Origin: CAYRSA01 sp964494845
GTDB lineage: Bacteria; Patescibacteriota; Saccharimonadia; Saccharimonadales; JAGQNJ01
Assembly (NCBI GenBank): GCA_964494845.1
Contig: CAZBSC010000032.1
Coordinates: 1 to 7,235, forward strand
DNA: 7,235 nt
Reading direction: 5' to 3'
Positions 1 through 5,283 of the stretch are shown here, in pieces. The notes beneath the pieces were generated by a model that saw only the letters and a list, made by a program, of their open reading frames with translations, was not told the DNA's origin and made no database searches. Position numbers and translations under genes: made by a program. Position 1 is the stretch's first letter; every line of letters begins with the position of its first letter.

Positions 1-362
1 TACAAGGCACTTCTCAGAATCTAGGTTCATCACTCGGCACCGCCGTTATTGGATCCATACTTATAGCCTCGTTAACATCGGGTTTTGTGAGTAATATATC
101 TCAAAACAGCGATATACCAAGTAATGTACAATCATCAATACAAACAAAAAGTACAGCTGGTATTCCTATTGTTTCTACTCAACAAGTTGAGGCTGCTGCA
201 ACTAATGCCGGCTTAGACACAGCTACCGTGGAATCAATTACGGCGGACTACCAGTCTGCTGAAGTAAATGGCCTAAAGCAAGCGATGTTCTTTATTATGG
301 TGATAGCACTTCTATCGATGTTATTATCTAAAAACATCCCAAATAAAAAAGTAGCCTCATAA
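1..362 (+). CDS. MFS transporter, DHA2 (EmrB/QacA) type, C-terminal fragment
   Basis: The reading frame is open from the left edge (first full codon at base 3) to TAA at 360-362, giving the last 119 residues of a longer protein. The fragment starts with residues like QGTSQNLGSSLGTAVIG, which matches the conserved stretch before the penultimate helix of 14-helix DHA2 drug-proton antiporters. A hydrophobic helix (about residues 11-30), an extracytoplasmic loop rich in Ser, Thr and Ala, and a final helix (roughly LKQAMFFIMVIALLSMLL) ending in a short basic tail follow. A GTG at 87 could be read as a start, but the upstream residues belong to the same family, so it is internal. Known family role: proton-driven export of drugs or small amphiphiles across the cytoplasmic membrane. 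The substrate cannot be told from this piece. It converges on the leftward SHOCT gene. Confidence 0.8.
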   Translation, partial: QGTSQNLGSSLGTAVIGSILIASLTSGFVSNISQNSDIPSNVQSSIQTKSTAGIPIVSTQQVEAAATNAGLDTATVESITADYQSAEVNGLKQAMFFIMVIALLSMLLSKNIPNKKVAS

Positions 363-379
363 ACAAAGACTACTTTTTT
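345..379. terminator. Shared bidirectional hairpin between converging genes
   Basis: A perfect 10-bp inverted repeat pairs AAAAAAGTAG (345-354) with CTACTTTTTT (370-379), with a 15-base loop holding the exporter's TAA stop. Read on either strand, the right arm ends in six T, so it can serve both the rightward exporter and the leftward SHOCT gene. The stem is A/T-rich with only two G-C pairs on each arm, so it may be weak. Function is inferred from position and shape. Confidence 0.5.
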
Positions 380-383
380 GATA

Positions 384-641
384 CTACAAACCTAGGATTT
401 GTTTTTTCTTCGCGGCAAATTCTTCGTCGGTTAGAATTCCATCTGTGTGCAGTTGGCCTAATTTTTCGAGTTGTGCCATTTGATCATCTTGCGCTGGCGC
501 AGCAGAAACCTGTTGCGTTGGTTGCCCTGCATCTTCTTGAGCATAACGCCTTGCTTGGCGTCGGCTAACATTATTTGATACAGCTGTTGCGGTACCCGAA
601 ACAACCGCGACTCTAGCCATACCCCGTAGTAATCCTGGCAT
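384..641 (-). CDS. SHOCT-domain small protein
   Basis: This is an 85-residue protein. The start at 641 (MPGLLRGMAR...) is chosen over an in-frame ATG at 722 for three reasons: it fits the family N-terminus, it has a GAGGGAG-like ribosome site about 7 bases upstream, and it follows the stop of the preceding gene by one base (TAA-T-ATG), implying translational coupling. The N-terminus (1-35) is a conserved Ala/Val stretch ending in an Arg-rich segment (VSRRQARRYA). Residues 36-54 are a Gln/Ala linker. Residues 55-85 are a SHOCT domain (LEKLGQLHTDGILTDEEFAAKKKQIL). SHOCT domains are short C-terminal helices thought to mediate oligomerisation. This N-terminus with a SHOCT tail is, from memory, widespread in Actinobacteria next to DUF6325 genes, as here. 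No biochemical function is known to me. Confidence 0.85.
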   Translation of the reverse strand: MPGLLRGMARVAVVSGTATAVSNNVSRRQARRYAQEDAGQPTQQVSAAPAQDDQMAQLEKLGQLHTDGILTDEEFAAKKKQILGL

Positions 642-642
642 A

Positions 643-1056
643 TTATTCTCCCTCTTTTTGATTAATTTCCTCGTTGGCATCAGGGTGTATGCGACCCTCG
701 GCCACAAGAACGCCACCGGCATTTTTAATGGCTTGTTTTAAGCCCTTGGCCCATAATTGCTCGATTATCAGAAGTCCAGCAGAAGTGTTGTTTTCTAGTA
801 CCTCCCCAGTCTCTTCGATGTCTTCGTCAGTTATTAGGGCACCAGATTTGCTGCCTATAACTTGTTTTACGACCTCGTTGTCTAATGTGCTCAGTTCGAG
901 AGCTTCTACGTTGCCGGCGTTATCTTTTACGATTAACGCCAAGTCGAGCACGGCAATCGTACCGTTATCCATAGCTTTTTTTAGCTCGCTAAGTATCTCG
1001 CCTTTAAAGTTATTGCCTTCAAAACCGACAATAATATAGTCTATTGGTCCCCTCAT
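643..1056 (-). CDS. DUF6325 family protein
   Basis: The 137-residue protein begins MRGPIDYIIVGFEGNNFKG, the typical opening of DUF6325 proteins. The rest fits too: a strand-turn unit with GTIAVLDLALIVKD (32-45), an acidic middle (76-90), a helix with LLIIEQLWAKGLKQAI (95-110) and a GGVLVAEGRI stretch (114-123). It has no signal peptide or membrane helix, so it is probably cytoplasmic. The family has no assigned function; the fold may resemble a ferredoxin-like stress-protein domain, which is my inference. AGGAGG lies only 3 bases before the ATG, a short but usable spacing, and no other in-frame start gives the conserved N-terminus. It is the first gene of a two-gene unit with the SHOCT protein, a pairing typical of Actinobacteria. 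Confidence 0.85.
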   Translation of the reverse strand: MRGPIDYIIVGFEGNNFKGEILSELKKAMDNGTIAVLDLALIVKDNAGNVEALELSTLDNEVVKQVIGSKSGALITDEDIEETGEVLENNTSAGLLIIEQLWAKGLKQAIKNAGGVLVAEGRIHPDANEEINQKEGE

Positions 1057-1081
1057 TTTCCTCCTTTGTTACTGCTACTTA

Positions 1082-1090
1082 ATTATATCA
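1082..1090 (-). promoter_or_regulatory. Extended -10 promoter of the DUF6325-SHOCT pair
   Basis: On the minus strand the bases read TGATATAAT, a perfect TGn-TATAAT extended -10. No good -35 lies at 16-18 bases upstream, as is usual for extended -10 promoters. Transcription would start near 1075, leaving a leader of about 19 bases that includes the AGGAGG ribosome site. A near-palindrome at 1107-1118 lies just upstream and is listed as a finding. Confidence 0.55.
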
Positions 1091-1121
1091 CGCAGCAAAA
1101 GCCGCCTTGTGGACACAAAGC

Positions 1122-1150
1122 AAAAAGCACAACCGAGTAGTTGTGCTTTT
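1122..1150 (-). terminator. Intrinsic terminator of the DUF7144 gene
   Basis: An 11-bp perfect stem (AAAAGCACAAC at 1123-1133 with GTTGTGCTTTT at 1140-1150) encloses a 6-base loop. On the minus strand the stem ends in TTTTT. It begins 19 bases after the stop codon of the leftward gene at 1170-1568. It separates that gene from the promoter of the DUF6325 pair, so the two units are probably transcribed independently. Confidence 0.8.
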
Positions 1151-1169
1151 ATATTGCTTATATAGATCT

Positions 1170-1568
1170 TTATCCGCGAACTTCGTTGCCTCGTACAGTC
1201 AGTGCGTAGATAACTAGAATGTCGATAGTGATTGCCACTATTGCCCAAACAGGATATGTATTCGCGTAGGCTAGATTAGCTACGATGCTAATCATAGCAA
1301 TAACTACACCAATGATTCGTGCCCAAACGGCGCCGTTCATCACTGCAAAACCTGCTGCAAAAACGATAACTCCTATAAAAAGATGTATCCATCCCCAGGT
1401 TGTAAAATTGAATGCGATCAAATGGTCTTGTGTCACAACAAGCCATTTATTATTTAACAAAGCTGTTAGGCCCGCTATACCTTGCAGGACTCCTGTCAGG
1501 ATCATCATAAATCCTGCGAAAACAATCCAGCCTGTCCAGCCAGATGGTTGATTATTGTTTGCTGCCAT
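1170..1568 (-). CDS. DUF7144 family four-helix membrane protein
   Basis: The 132-residue protein has a short polar N-terminus and four predicted membrane helices, near residues 13-35, 57-78, 82-103 and 106-126. Signature stretches of the DUF7144 family are visible: WTGWIVFAGFMMILTG near the start, FTTWGWIHLFIGV (55-67), GAVWARIIGVV (79-89) and YPVWAIVAITIDILVIYALT (105-124). The start is supported by AAGGAGG five bases upstream of the ATG. A TTGACA/TATAGT promoter lies upstream and an intrinsic terminator just downstream, so it is a single-gene transcript. The family is common in Actinobacteria and has no known function; it may be a membrane-stress or envelope component, but nothing here proves that. 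Confidence 0.85.
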   Translation of the reverse strand: MAANNNQPSGWTGWIVFAGFMMILTGVLQGIAGLTALLNNKWLVVTQDHLIAFNFTTWGWIHLFIGVIVFAAGFAVMNGAVWARIIGVVIAMISIVANLAYANTYPVWAIVAITIDILVIYALTVRGNEVRG

Positions 1569-1592
1569 AAAACCCTCCTTAGTTATATTTCA

Positions 1593-1622
1593 ACTATACA
1601 CTTCATAAAATTATTTTGTCAA
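1593..1622 (-). promoter_or_regulatory. Promoter of the DUF7144 gene
   Basis: The minus strand shows a perfect TTGACA (1617-1622), an 18-base spacer, and TATAGT (1593-1598, five of six matches to TATAAT). Transcription would start near 1586, about 18 bases before the ATG, with AAGGAGG inside this leader. The -35 box overlaps that of the divergent promoter on the plus strand. Confidence 0.7.
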
Positions 1623-1644
1623 ATTAACCATATGCATGTATAAA
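1616..1644 (+). promoter_or_regulatory. Divergent promoter of the four-helix protein gene
   Basis: The plus strand reads TTGTCA (1616-1621), a 17-base spacer, then TATAAA (1639-1644), with TG immediately before the -10. Each hexamer matches consensus at five of six positions. The start point would be near 1651, giving a leader of about 54 bases with an AAAGGAG ribosome site nine bases before the ATG at 1705. Together with the previous entry, this accounts for most of the 136-base intergenic region. Confidence 0.6.
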
Positions 1645-1704
1645 TGCTTATGCTTGCAAAAAGCATTTTTTAGGAAGAAAATGTAATAAAAGGAGTAGTC
1701 AACT

Positions 1705-2616
1705 ATGGCAAAACCAGTTACCACCTCAAAAAAAGCCGTTAAATCTGCAGCCAAAACAGTGGAAGTTATCAAAAAACCAGCCAAAAACTTCCGTCGAAAC
1801 GTAATAATAACTGGGATAGTTGCTGGACTTTTCATTGTGCTAGCAAATTCGGCAATATGGGCTAATAGATATCTATTTGATTCCAATAATTTTACGAATA
1901 CAGCCGTTAGCTCATTAACATCAGATTCCAGTCGAAATGCTTTAGCTGCTGAAATAACTGACCAGGCCTTAAAGGATTACCCCAAGATAAAAAGCGTTGT
2001 TGATGACACGGCGATTAATTTTATTAGTGGTTTATTGGGATCCAACCGCGTAGAGCAAATACTGACCAAGACAGTGTCTAGATTACAAATCTTTTTAACT
2101 TCTCCAAAACGTGAACCAGTGGTTATAAATTTAGAAAATACTAAAGAGGTTATAAGCAAATTGATTCAGGTATCTGGCAGGGAAGAAGAGGCTTTGATTG
2201 ACCCAGCAAAAATTCCCGACCAAATTACAGTTTTCAACCCAGATAACTTTCCGAACTTTTACAATGCTGGCGTTACCTTGACATGGCTAAGCCCGCTACT
2301 CGGTATTGGCGCCATTGCTCTTCTTGCCTGGCCGTATGTCAGCCACCGCAAACACTATCAGGAGCTATTAATTATCCAAGGGTCTTGCGTAGCGGTTTTC
2401 GGTGCACTTGCTTTATTGTTGGGCCCACTAGTTCGTCCTGTAGCTCTTGGGAATATTCAGAGTGCGAATATCCGCATTGTTGTTGGCAATCTTTATGATG
2501 CATTTATCGCCACATTTAATAGTCAAACAATGTTTGTAATCGGTTTCGGATTGCTAGCAATAATTACGAGCGGCGTAATTATTGGCATACAACGATACAA
2601 GTCTAGTAAAAAATAA
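1705..2616 (+). CDS. Four-helix membrane protein with a large outer domain, function unknown
   Basis: The protein has 303 residues. Residues 1-31 are strongly basic (many Lys plus an RR pair) and should stay in the cytoplasm. A first helix follows (about 32-53). Residues 54-189 form a hydrophilic, mainly helical domain predicted outside. Three more helices lie near 190-211, 220-243 and 275-296, with a basic C-terminus (YKSSKK). The outer domain opens FDSNNFTNTAVSSLTSDSSRNALAAEITDQ; the layout recalls actinobacterial membrane proteins with a similar helical outer domain after a first helix, but I cannot name a family. The start is set by AAAGGAG nine bases upstream. Its stop is one base from the stop of the converging peptidase gene, and I see no intrinsic terminator between them. 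Confidence 0.75.
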   Translation: MAKPVTTSKKAVKSAAKTVEVIKKPAKNFRRNVIITGIVAGLFIVLANSAIWANRYLFDSNNFTNTAVSSLTSDSSRNALAAEITDQALKDYPKIKSVVDDTAINFISGLLGSNRVEQILTKTVSRLQIFLTSPKREPVVINLENTKEVISKLIQVSGREEEALIDPAKIPDQITVFNPDNFPNFYNAGVTLTWLSPLLGIGAIALLAWPYVSHRKHYQELLIIQGSCVAVFGALALLLGPLVRPVALGNIQSANIRIVVGNLYDAFIATFNSQTMFVIGFGLLAIITSGVIIGIQRYKSSKK

Positions 2617-2617
2617 A

Positions 2618-2989
2618 CTATTCTCTTTCACGAATATCAGTATGATTTAGGCCATAGTAATGTGCCACTTCATGCCATAGTGTGTGCTTAATTTGCTCTG
2701 CTAATTCTTCCTCGGTACTGGACATTTGTTCGATTGGAAACTTGAATAGAGTTATTTTATCGGGCAGAACAAGACTATAGTTATTGCCTCGGCCGGTCAA
2801 AGGTATCCCTTCGTACAGGCCTAGCAGGATCTGATGTGGGCCAACTTTTTGTTTTTTTAGTTGTTCGGGCGTCGCGGTGTTTTCTACTACTACAACAACA
2901 TTATCTAGATTTTTTTGGTAGCGCTCTGGCAACGCGTCCATAGCATCGGCAACATACTGTTCGAATTTTTCTTGGGTTACACTGAACAC
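2618..2989 (-). CDS. Zincin-like metallopeptidase family protein
   Basis: The 123-residue protein carries HEVAHYYGLNH at 106-116, a full HExxHxxGxxH zinc site in which His106, His110 and His116 would bind zinc and Glu107 would be the catalytic base. The stretch LLGLYEGIPLTGRG (55-68) and the opening FEQYVADAMDALPERYQKNLDNVVVVVEN are typical of the small metallopeptidase family formerly called DUF1025 (Pfam Zincin_1, PF06262). Length is as expected. No signal peptide or membrane helix is seen, so it is probably cytoplasmic; the substrate is unknown. The start is GTG at 2989: an in-frame TAA lies four codons upstream, and the next ATG (residue 17) would remove the conserved N-terminus. There is only a weak AGTAGG directly before the GTG. 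Confidence 0.88.
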   Translation of the reverse strand: MFSVTQEKFEQYVADAMDALPERYQKNLDNVVVVVENTATPEQLKKQKVGPHQILLGLYEGIPLTGRGNNYSLVLPDKITLFKFPIEQMSSTEEELAEQIKHTLWHEVAHYYGLNHTDIRERE

Positions 2990-3064
2990 CCTACTATATT
3001 AACAGAGAACCAAAACTTAGTTTCACAAAACTACTATGGAGCTCATGCTTTGGATTTTGTGGCA

Positions 3065-3070
3065 ATTATA
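3065..3070 (-). promoter_or_regulatory. Possible -10 box upstream of the metallopeptidase
   Basis: The minus strand reads a perfect TATAAT, 76 bases before the GTG start of the peptidase. Any -35 would lie inside the run of N at 3082-3181, so the promoter cannot be confirmed. The region is A/T-rich and chance matches are expected. Confidence 0.3.
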
Positions 3071-3081
3071 TTAAACTAATA

Positions 3082-3181
3082 NNNNNNNNNNNNNNNNNNN
3101 NNNNNNNNNNNNNNNNNNNNNNNNNNNNNNNNNNNNNNNNNNNNNNNNNNNNNNNNNNNNNNNNNNNNNNNNNNNNNNNNN
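3082..3181. other. Assembly gap (100 N)
   Basis: Exactly 100 N are present, the usual placeholder for a scaffold gap of unknown size. Reading frames cannot be carried across it. It removes the 3' end of the Ig-like membrane protein gene and perhaps further genes of the same leftward operon. Confidence 0.95.
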
Positions 3182-3597
3182 AATGTTGGCCAGTCCTTGA
3201 AATCGTATTTTCTCGTACTATTCGGTTTGATAGCTATGTGCCTGGGTTGATTGTGGCAGTTGCTATTTTTGTCCTTGGCTGTGGCGTGGATTTGCTCCCA
3301 TTTCTTATCGTCCCAACGATATACGTTCAGAGGTTCTTCCGGGCAATTATTGGTGACATATATTGTGTTTGGAAACTGGTTTTGGATCGAAAATGATACG
3401 GCTTCACCCGGTTTATAACGTTCTTTGCTGACTTTTAGACTAATGCTGCCTGGCGGAAATTGGTCTTCATCGTGCTCTTCATAGACGTGTAAGCCGAGTT
3501 TTACGAAGCCGGCGATCAGTAATATATAGAAAATTACCCACAGTATGTGGAATCTTATAGTCATATGTTTTGTGCGTAATTCTCGGTTTAATCTCAT
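3182..3597 (-). CDS. Membrane-anchored Ig-like domain protein, 3' end lost in the gap
   Basis: The gene is incomplete: 138 residues are readable before the N run. The start at 3597 is preferred because its ATG overlaps the TGA of the preceding gene as ATGA, with GAGGG ten bases upstream. An earlier ATG at 3615 would place that ribosome site inside the gene. Residues 1-13 are basic, 14-36 form one membrane helix (MTIRFHILWVIFYILLIAGF region), and the remainder is outside. From about residue 48 the pattern of strands (SISLKVSKERYKPGEAVSFSIQN, then VYRWDDKKWEQI, then IAIKPNSTRKYDF) resembles bacterial Ig-like domains that carry a 'ligand/wall binding' beta sandwich. Cys85 and Cys114 could form a disulfide. 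The exact family is not recognised. It is the last visible gene of the redox operon. Confidence 0.7.
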
Positions 3598-4334
3598 ACT
3601 GTTTTTGCCCTCCATAACCTAGCCAAGCTGGCATACATTACTATGAAAGCAGTCAGAATCCATAGCCATCGCAACACGCCGCTTGATAGGTCGGTCCCTA
3701 AAAAAAGAGAGTGTACGAATACAAAAATCATCGCAAGGTAACTGAGTAAATGGGTTACTTTCCACAAACCGGGTTTTTTTTCAATCCATAGCAGGGAAGT
3801 CAGGACGATTGCCAAGGACAAATACAGCGATAAAACACCCAGGGCTACATATAGTGAGCCGACCGATACCCCCAATAAGTTTATCTGTTTGTAGGTTGCC
3901 GCAAACGGAACTAGTAGCGACATCAGCCCGAAAGGCACGAAGTTATCAAAATATAACGAGCCTACATGTACAACAACAGAAATAGCAAATGCAATACCCA
4001 GGGCTCTATGTGAAGCCCAGGCCGTTATCGGCTCGAAAAAGCTGAAAGTGTGACCAGTAAGCAAGCCAACACCCGACAGCATTAATAGTACGAACGTAGC
4101 CGCTGCTACCAAACCAGATATACGAGTCAAGTACCATGGCCATGATGCGCGCACTCTTTCCACTAGACCATGTGCAACAGAAGATTTAGGGGTGCGTTCG
4201 ACTGTGACACTGGGCGACGATGTTGGCTGAGCCGAAGAAGTCGCTGATAAGCTTCCTAATACGGTAATCCCACCGAGTGTTGACGCCAGAATAACGAGAG
4301 TAATAAAAAATAATCTACGCATGTTCAACTTCAT
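3594..4334 (-). CDS. Ferric-reductase-like transmembrane cytochrome b
   Basis: The 246-residue protein has about six hydrophobic segments: 6-28 (signal anchor), 68-94, 107-129, 153-183, 193-213 and 219-238. Two His pairs sit one helix-length apart: His109/His123 and His195/His208. This spacing is the hallmark of the ferric reductase, NOX and MsrQ (YedZ) group, in which the four His bind two b hemes stacked across the membrane. Residues 29-60 form a Ser/Thr/Pro linker predicted outside. The family passes electrons from a cytosolic flavin to an acceptor on the other side. Here the reductase partner is the separate FAD protein two genes upstream. The start is uncertain: ATG at 4334 overlaps the ApbE gene by 20 bases, and ATG at 4322 (residue 5) by 8; neither has a good ribosome site. 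Its true acceptor (iron, quinone, methionine sulfoxide reductase or other) is unknown. Confidence 0.82.
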   Translation of the reverse strand: MKLNMRRLFFITLVILASTLGGITVLGSLSATSSAQPTSSPSVTVERTPKSSVAHGLVERVRASWPWYLTRISGLVAAATFVLLMLSGVGLLTGHTFSFFEPITAWASHRALGIAFAISVVVHVGSLYFDNFVPFGLMSLLVPFAATYKQINLLGVSVGSLYVALGVLSLYLSLAIVLTSLLWIEKKPGLWKVTHLLSYLAMIFVFVHSLFLGTDLSSGVLRWLWILTAFIVMYASLARLWRAKTV

Positions 4335-5283
4335 TTATTTTAGCAATATTTTTATAGGTTCTGCTTATCCTAAAACCGCTACCCATTAACATTACACCAT
4401 TTCTTTCATTCTTGCTCTGTAGCAGTATTCCCTTAACTATACTTTTGCTCAGAATTTTTTTAGCAAAATTTTCACCGCCAATTAATACGCACGATGCCAT
4501 TACATCAGCCGTAGTTGTATCGGAAGCTGCCACGCTACACATTTGGTATTTTGACTTTGCAGGGTTACCGGTACGCGGATCTATTAGGTGATATTGGGTT
4601 TTGTTATTTTTGTGTCTGGAAAGGCCAGAAGTAGCAACCGCGAATTTGTGATCTACACTAATATACTTGCCAACAGTTCTATCGGGGTCCACAAGAGATT
4701 GTATTTTTATCTTTTGTTTATTAGTTTTAGAACTCTTGGCTATTATGTCTCCGCCAATGGATAGACAATATTCAGGCATAGCCATAAAATCTAATGTGTC
4801 TGCGAGCTTGTCCGCAAGGTAACCTTTACCGATGCCCCCCAAATCTATCGCTGTGTTGCTGGGTATTTTTGCCCAGTCTTTTCCAATTTCCAATTTTGAA
4901 CTACTTTCCAAAACACGGGTGCTATAGTCTATTGTCGATAATCGTTCCCCGCCGGAACTAAAAGAAGTAATGTATCCTACTCTATTTAGTGAAGGCAAAA
5001 TAAAGGGGTTGAATAAACCATCACTAGCTATCGCCAACTCTTTGGTTTTTTTGAGGATATCATGAAATTCTTTTGACACCTTAACTTTTTTGCCGGCCTT
5101 AGAGTTGAATATTGTAAGCTCGCTGGTTGTTAGAAAACGACTAAATTTATTCTGAAAGTTTTCTACTTTTTGCCATAGGATGATAAATAATTTTTCAGCA
5201 CTGGACTTATCAGGGGCAGCTATTTGCAGTTCTAATTTTGTCCCTAGCGCCTGAGCAGACTGCATGTAAATAATATTTTTCAT
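4315..5283 (-). CDS. apbE: ApbE-like FAD:protein FMN transferase
   Basis: The 322-residue protein shows ApbE motifs in the usual order: ALGT (12-15), FSRFLTTSELTIFN (47-60), DGLFNPF (88-94), IDLGGIGKGYLAD (146-158), SIGGD (175-179), ATSGLSRH (217-224), HLIDPRTG (232-239) and ASDTTTADVMAS (253-264, with the likely magnesium ligand Asp260). Known reaction: cleavage of FAD and transfer of FMN by a phosphodiester bond to a Thr or Ser of a target protein. Most bacterial ApbE proteins are exported lipoproteins, but this one begins directly at the catalytic domain, with no signal peptide or lipobox, so it should act in the cytoplasm. Its ATG overlaps the reductase stop as ATGA, and its own end overlaps the cytochrome gene. 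No classical FMN-binding-domain target is present in the readable window. Confidence 0.9.
   Translation of the reverse strand: MKNIIYMQSAQALGTKLELQIAAPDKSSAEKLFIILWQKVENFQNKFSRFLTTSELTIFNSKAGKKVKVSKEFHDILKKTKELAIASDGLFNPFILPSLNRVGYITSFSSGGERLSTIDYSTRVLESSSKLEIGKDWAKIPSNTAIDLGGIGKGYLADKLADTLDFMAMPEYCLSIGGDIIAKSSKTNKQKIKIQSLVDPDRTVGKYISVDHKFAVATSGLSRHKNNKTQYHLIDPRTGNPAKSKYQMCSVAASDTTTADVMASCVLIGGENFAKKILSKSIVKGILLQSKNERNGVMLMGSGFRISRTYKNIAKINEVEHA

Noticed and set aside
87..362. Separate small protein starting at GTG 87
   Set aside because: The frame stays open to the left edge and the upstream residues match the MFS exporter, so this is the exporter's C-terminus.
642..722. Longer SHOCT protein starting at the ATG at 722
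   Set aside because: The extra 27 residues overlap the DUF6325 coding end and do not fit the family; the start at 641 has a ribosome site and matches the conserved N-terminus.
674..1039. 121-codon plus-strand frame
   Set aside because: It is antisense to the DUF6325 gene, has no ribosome site or family features, and its composition follows from the opposite strand.
1642..1671. Hairpin AAATGCTT/AAGCATTT followed by T residues, a terminator look-alike
   Set aside because: It overlaps the -10 box of the rightward promoter, so its left arm would not be in that RNA, and no rightward gene ends before it.
3076..3181. Ig-like gene continued through the N run to a stop at 3076
   Set aside because: A 100-N run is a placeholder of unknown length, so the frame and stop beyond it have no meaning.
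3594..5283. UGA recoded as an amino acid, as in some CPR lineages
   Set aside because: UGA acts as a stop in ATGA overlaps at 3594-3597 and 5280-5283, and the frames make sense with the standard bacterial code.
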